Positions 6,491-7,637 of a DNA stretch of 7,637 nucleotides are shown here, piece after piece. Source of the DNA: Nitrospirales bacterium (lineage in GTDB: Bacteria > Nitrospirota > Nitrospiria > Nitrospirales > UBA8639); assembly GCA_013817135.1 (NCBI GenBank), contig JACDDF010000087.1, positions 1-7,637 of the forward strand, in the 5' to 3' direction. Positions within the stretch are counted from its first letter, which is position 1. Each line of letters begins with the position of its first letter. Below the pieces are notes generated by a model. The model was not told where the DNA came from and ran no database searches. It worked only from the letters and a program-made list of their open reading frames with translations. A program made the translations under genes and the position numbers.

Positions 6491-7015
6491 TTAGGAGAAA
6501 AGCTGAGGAGGAAGAGTCAGAGTGAGATTGAACATGGATTTGGTATGTACGCCATCCTGGCGGATATATTCAATGCCCCCAGTGAGACCAACCACTATCA
6601 CTTCTTGCACGCCGGACCGGAGATACCCTTGAATTTTATGGTTCATTTCGGGTTTCCGATTGCCAGGTGAAAGGACTTCCACGACGAGCTCCGGCGCCTG
6701 AAGGACGGCGTTTCGTGAGAGCTGGTTCCATCGTTCTTGCGGCATCCAGACCACATCGGGCACGCGAAGGCCAGCGGTGGCTGTGAGGACTGCAACTTCA
6801 CAGGGGGCTTCCCCGCCGAGTTGCTGACTGAGTTGCCCCGCGATGATAGCACAGAGGCGTTGATGATTTGTTTCCGCTCGTGGACTCAAAACGAGTTCTC
6901 CATATTCGGTCAATTCATAGTTATCCGGGGACTGCTCGTCTTGAGCGAGCTCGACCCACCATTGGATTAACTCTTCAGGGGAGACGAGGGTTGGCGTATC
7001 CATCATGTTCATCAT
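6491..7015 (-). CDS. Uma2 family (DUF820) restriction-endonuclease-fold protein
   Basis: This is an intact 174-residue protein of the Uma2/DUF820 family, which has the PD-(D/E)xK nuclease fold. The likely active-site residues are D87 in RVPDVVW, E113 in APELVVEVLSPGN and K127 in NHKIQGYLRSG. The ending EVIVVG, a GGIEYIRQDG segment and a LTLTLPP strand is the usual Uma2 C-terminus. The N-terminal region has the customary EELIQWW and YELTEYGELVLSP segments. The biological role of the family is not settled; a nuclease activity is inferred from the fold. Several in-frame ATG codons (7015, 7012, 7006 and 7003) crowd the start and only a weak GAAGGG lies upstream, so the exact start is uncertain by up to four residues. 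It is a single gene on the minus strand between two decayed loci. Confidence 0.9.
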   Translation of the reverse strand: MMNMMDTPTLVSPEELIQWWVELAQDEQSPDNYELTEYGELVLSPRAETNHQRLCAIIAGQLSQQLGGEAPCEVAVLTATAGLRVPDVVWMPQERWNQLSRNAVLQAPELVVEVLSPGNRKPEMNHKIQGYLRSGVQEVIVVGLTGGIEYIRQDGVHTKSMFNLTLTLPPQLFS

Positions 7016-7094
7016 TCTAGGAACGGCCCTTCATCCTGTCAATGCATTCAATATTGGGTGATAAAGCGCTCCCCACCGCGTTTCATCCGATCGA

Positions 7095-7406
7095 GTGTAT
7101 GTACATAGATATTGGCTTGCTTATGGAGCGGGATCGCGGTCAGGTAAGGACGTGTCTATAATCATTCCGAACCTGCTGTTCTACCAAGGCAGCATTTTAG
7201 TGATCGATTCAAAAGGGGCGCTTTACCAGTATTACGGCCAGGGAAGGCGAGACGATTTACTTGTGCCTGCCTGCAGGGAGGATGGGCACCTGAAAAAAAT
7301 GGCTGCAGCTGTTTGCGAATCTGGCTTTAAAAACCATAGAACACGTGCAAACCAATCCGTGAAGGCCCAACAGACTTTTATTCAGACCACCTTACTTGTT
7401 AATTAA
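7095..7406 (+). pseudogene. Fragment of a VirD4/TraG-type conjugative coupling ATPase
   Basis: The frame is open from 7065, with a nominal GTG at 7095, and stops at TAA 7404-7406. The core reads YWLAYGAGSRSGKDVSIIIP, then NLLFYQGSILVIDSKGALYQ. GAGSRSGK (7125-7148) is the Walker A loop and SILVIDSKG (7191-7217, Asp codon at 7206) the Walker B strand with the short spacing typical of type IV coupling proteins, which feed DNA into a conjugation channel. Those proteins are about 500-700 residues with N-terminal membrane helices; here only about 103-114 residues remain, with Walker A at the very start and no membrane segment. After ALYQYY the similarity fades, but MAAAVCESG followed later by SVKAQQTFIQTTLLV weakly recalls the segment that follows in such ATPases, suggesting an internal deletion. 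There is no ribosome site at the GTG. It is a non-functional relic as read. Confidence 0.7.
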
Positions 7407-7637
7407 TTATCTCCTGCAAGACTGCGGGGTATTCAGAAGAAACATCCGATTTCAAATCCCCCTATTCCTTTTTTTCAAAGGGGGACCTCAATGGTTACCT
7501 GGTAACAGGCCACGGGGAATCGCAAGTTCCACAGCTCCCATCGGAAAAATCTCACGCTACCTCATTGGCAAATGAGGGAAAATATTCTATTCTGTAACTC
7601 TTTTAGGAACTAACACCCCAAATACTGTATTGCTTAT
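7407..7637. other. Non-coding right end with small palindromes
   Basis: No coding frame is credible on either strand. Apart from the C5/G5 repeat there are two further symmetrical sites. GTTACC-T-GGTAAC (7494-7506) is a perfect palindrome around one base. CCTCATT (7560-7566) / AATGAGG (7571-7577) forms a 7-bp stem with a 4-nt loop; no T-run follows it directly on either strand, so a terminator is not supported. The last 60 bp are AT-rich. Confidence 0.5.
7457..7485. repeat. C5/G5 palindromic intergenic repeat
   Basis: TCCCCCT (7457-7463) and AGGGGGA (7479-7485) form a perfect 7-bp stem around a T-rich 15-nt loop. It resembles a type of short intergenic repeat (CCCCC, T-run, AAAGGGGG) common in many bacterial genomes. 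Its left half shares CCCTATTCCTTTTT with 6341-6354. It lies 51 nt after the coupling-protein fragment. It could serve as a weak transcription stop, but its T-run is in the loop rather than after the stem. Confidence 0.5.

Noticed and set aside
6737..6970. Plus-strand open frame of 77 codons opposite the Uma2 gene
   Set aside because: It is the complement of a well-conserved Uma2 reading frame and shows no features of its own.
7560..7577. Terminator hairpin at the right end
   Set aside because: The stem is only 7 bp of mixed composition and no T-run directly follows on either strand.

Overview
The window looks like ordinary bacterial chromosome, of medium GC and moderately gene-dense. It carries two DNA-repair and replication genes (polA and an exonuclease III), an envelope gene, a small toxin-antitoxin locus, and a right end that looks like accessory DNA with decayed genes. 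The host cannot be fixed from the sequence. PolA with all three activities, an AsmA-type envelope protein and intergenic palindromes of the 'GTCAT(N)CCCG' type fit a Gram-negative-type bacterium; Nitrospirota or a relative is a guess, not a demonstration.

Layout. At 1-724 (minus) is the N-terminal part of an AsmA-family protein that runs off the left edge. It is divergent from polA (874-3732, plus), a complete DNA polymerase I with 5'-nuclease, proofreading and polymerase domains. An 88-bp palindromic repeat element (3797-3884) follows polA. A type II toxin-antitoxin operon comes next: an intact ribbon-helix-helix-like antitoxin (3986-4228), overlapped by 4 bp by a MazF/PemK-type toxin gene (4225-4601) that is broken by a single-base frameshift in a run of five G. 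A spacer (4602-4987) holds two more copies of the palindromic repeat. Then comes a pair in the same orientation: a 95-residue two-helix membrane protein of unknown function (4988-5275) and an exonuclease III (5305-6078).

From 6079 rightwards the density of intact genes drops. There is a possible decayed coding stretch (6152-6330), an intact Uma2-family nuclease-fold gene on the minus strand (6491-7015), and a truncated fragment of a VirD4/TraG-type conjugation coupling ATPase (7095-7406) keeping Walker A and Walker B. A C5/G5 palindromic repeat (7457-7485) and non-coding DNA finish the window. This end is best read as the scar of a conjugative or mobilizable element.

No clearly new system is visible. 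The items most worth checking are the frameshifted toxin beside an intact antitoxin, the palindromic repeats whose stems differ by compensating base changes, and the conjugation relic near the Uma2 gene.
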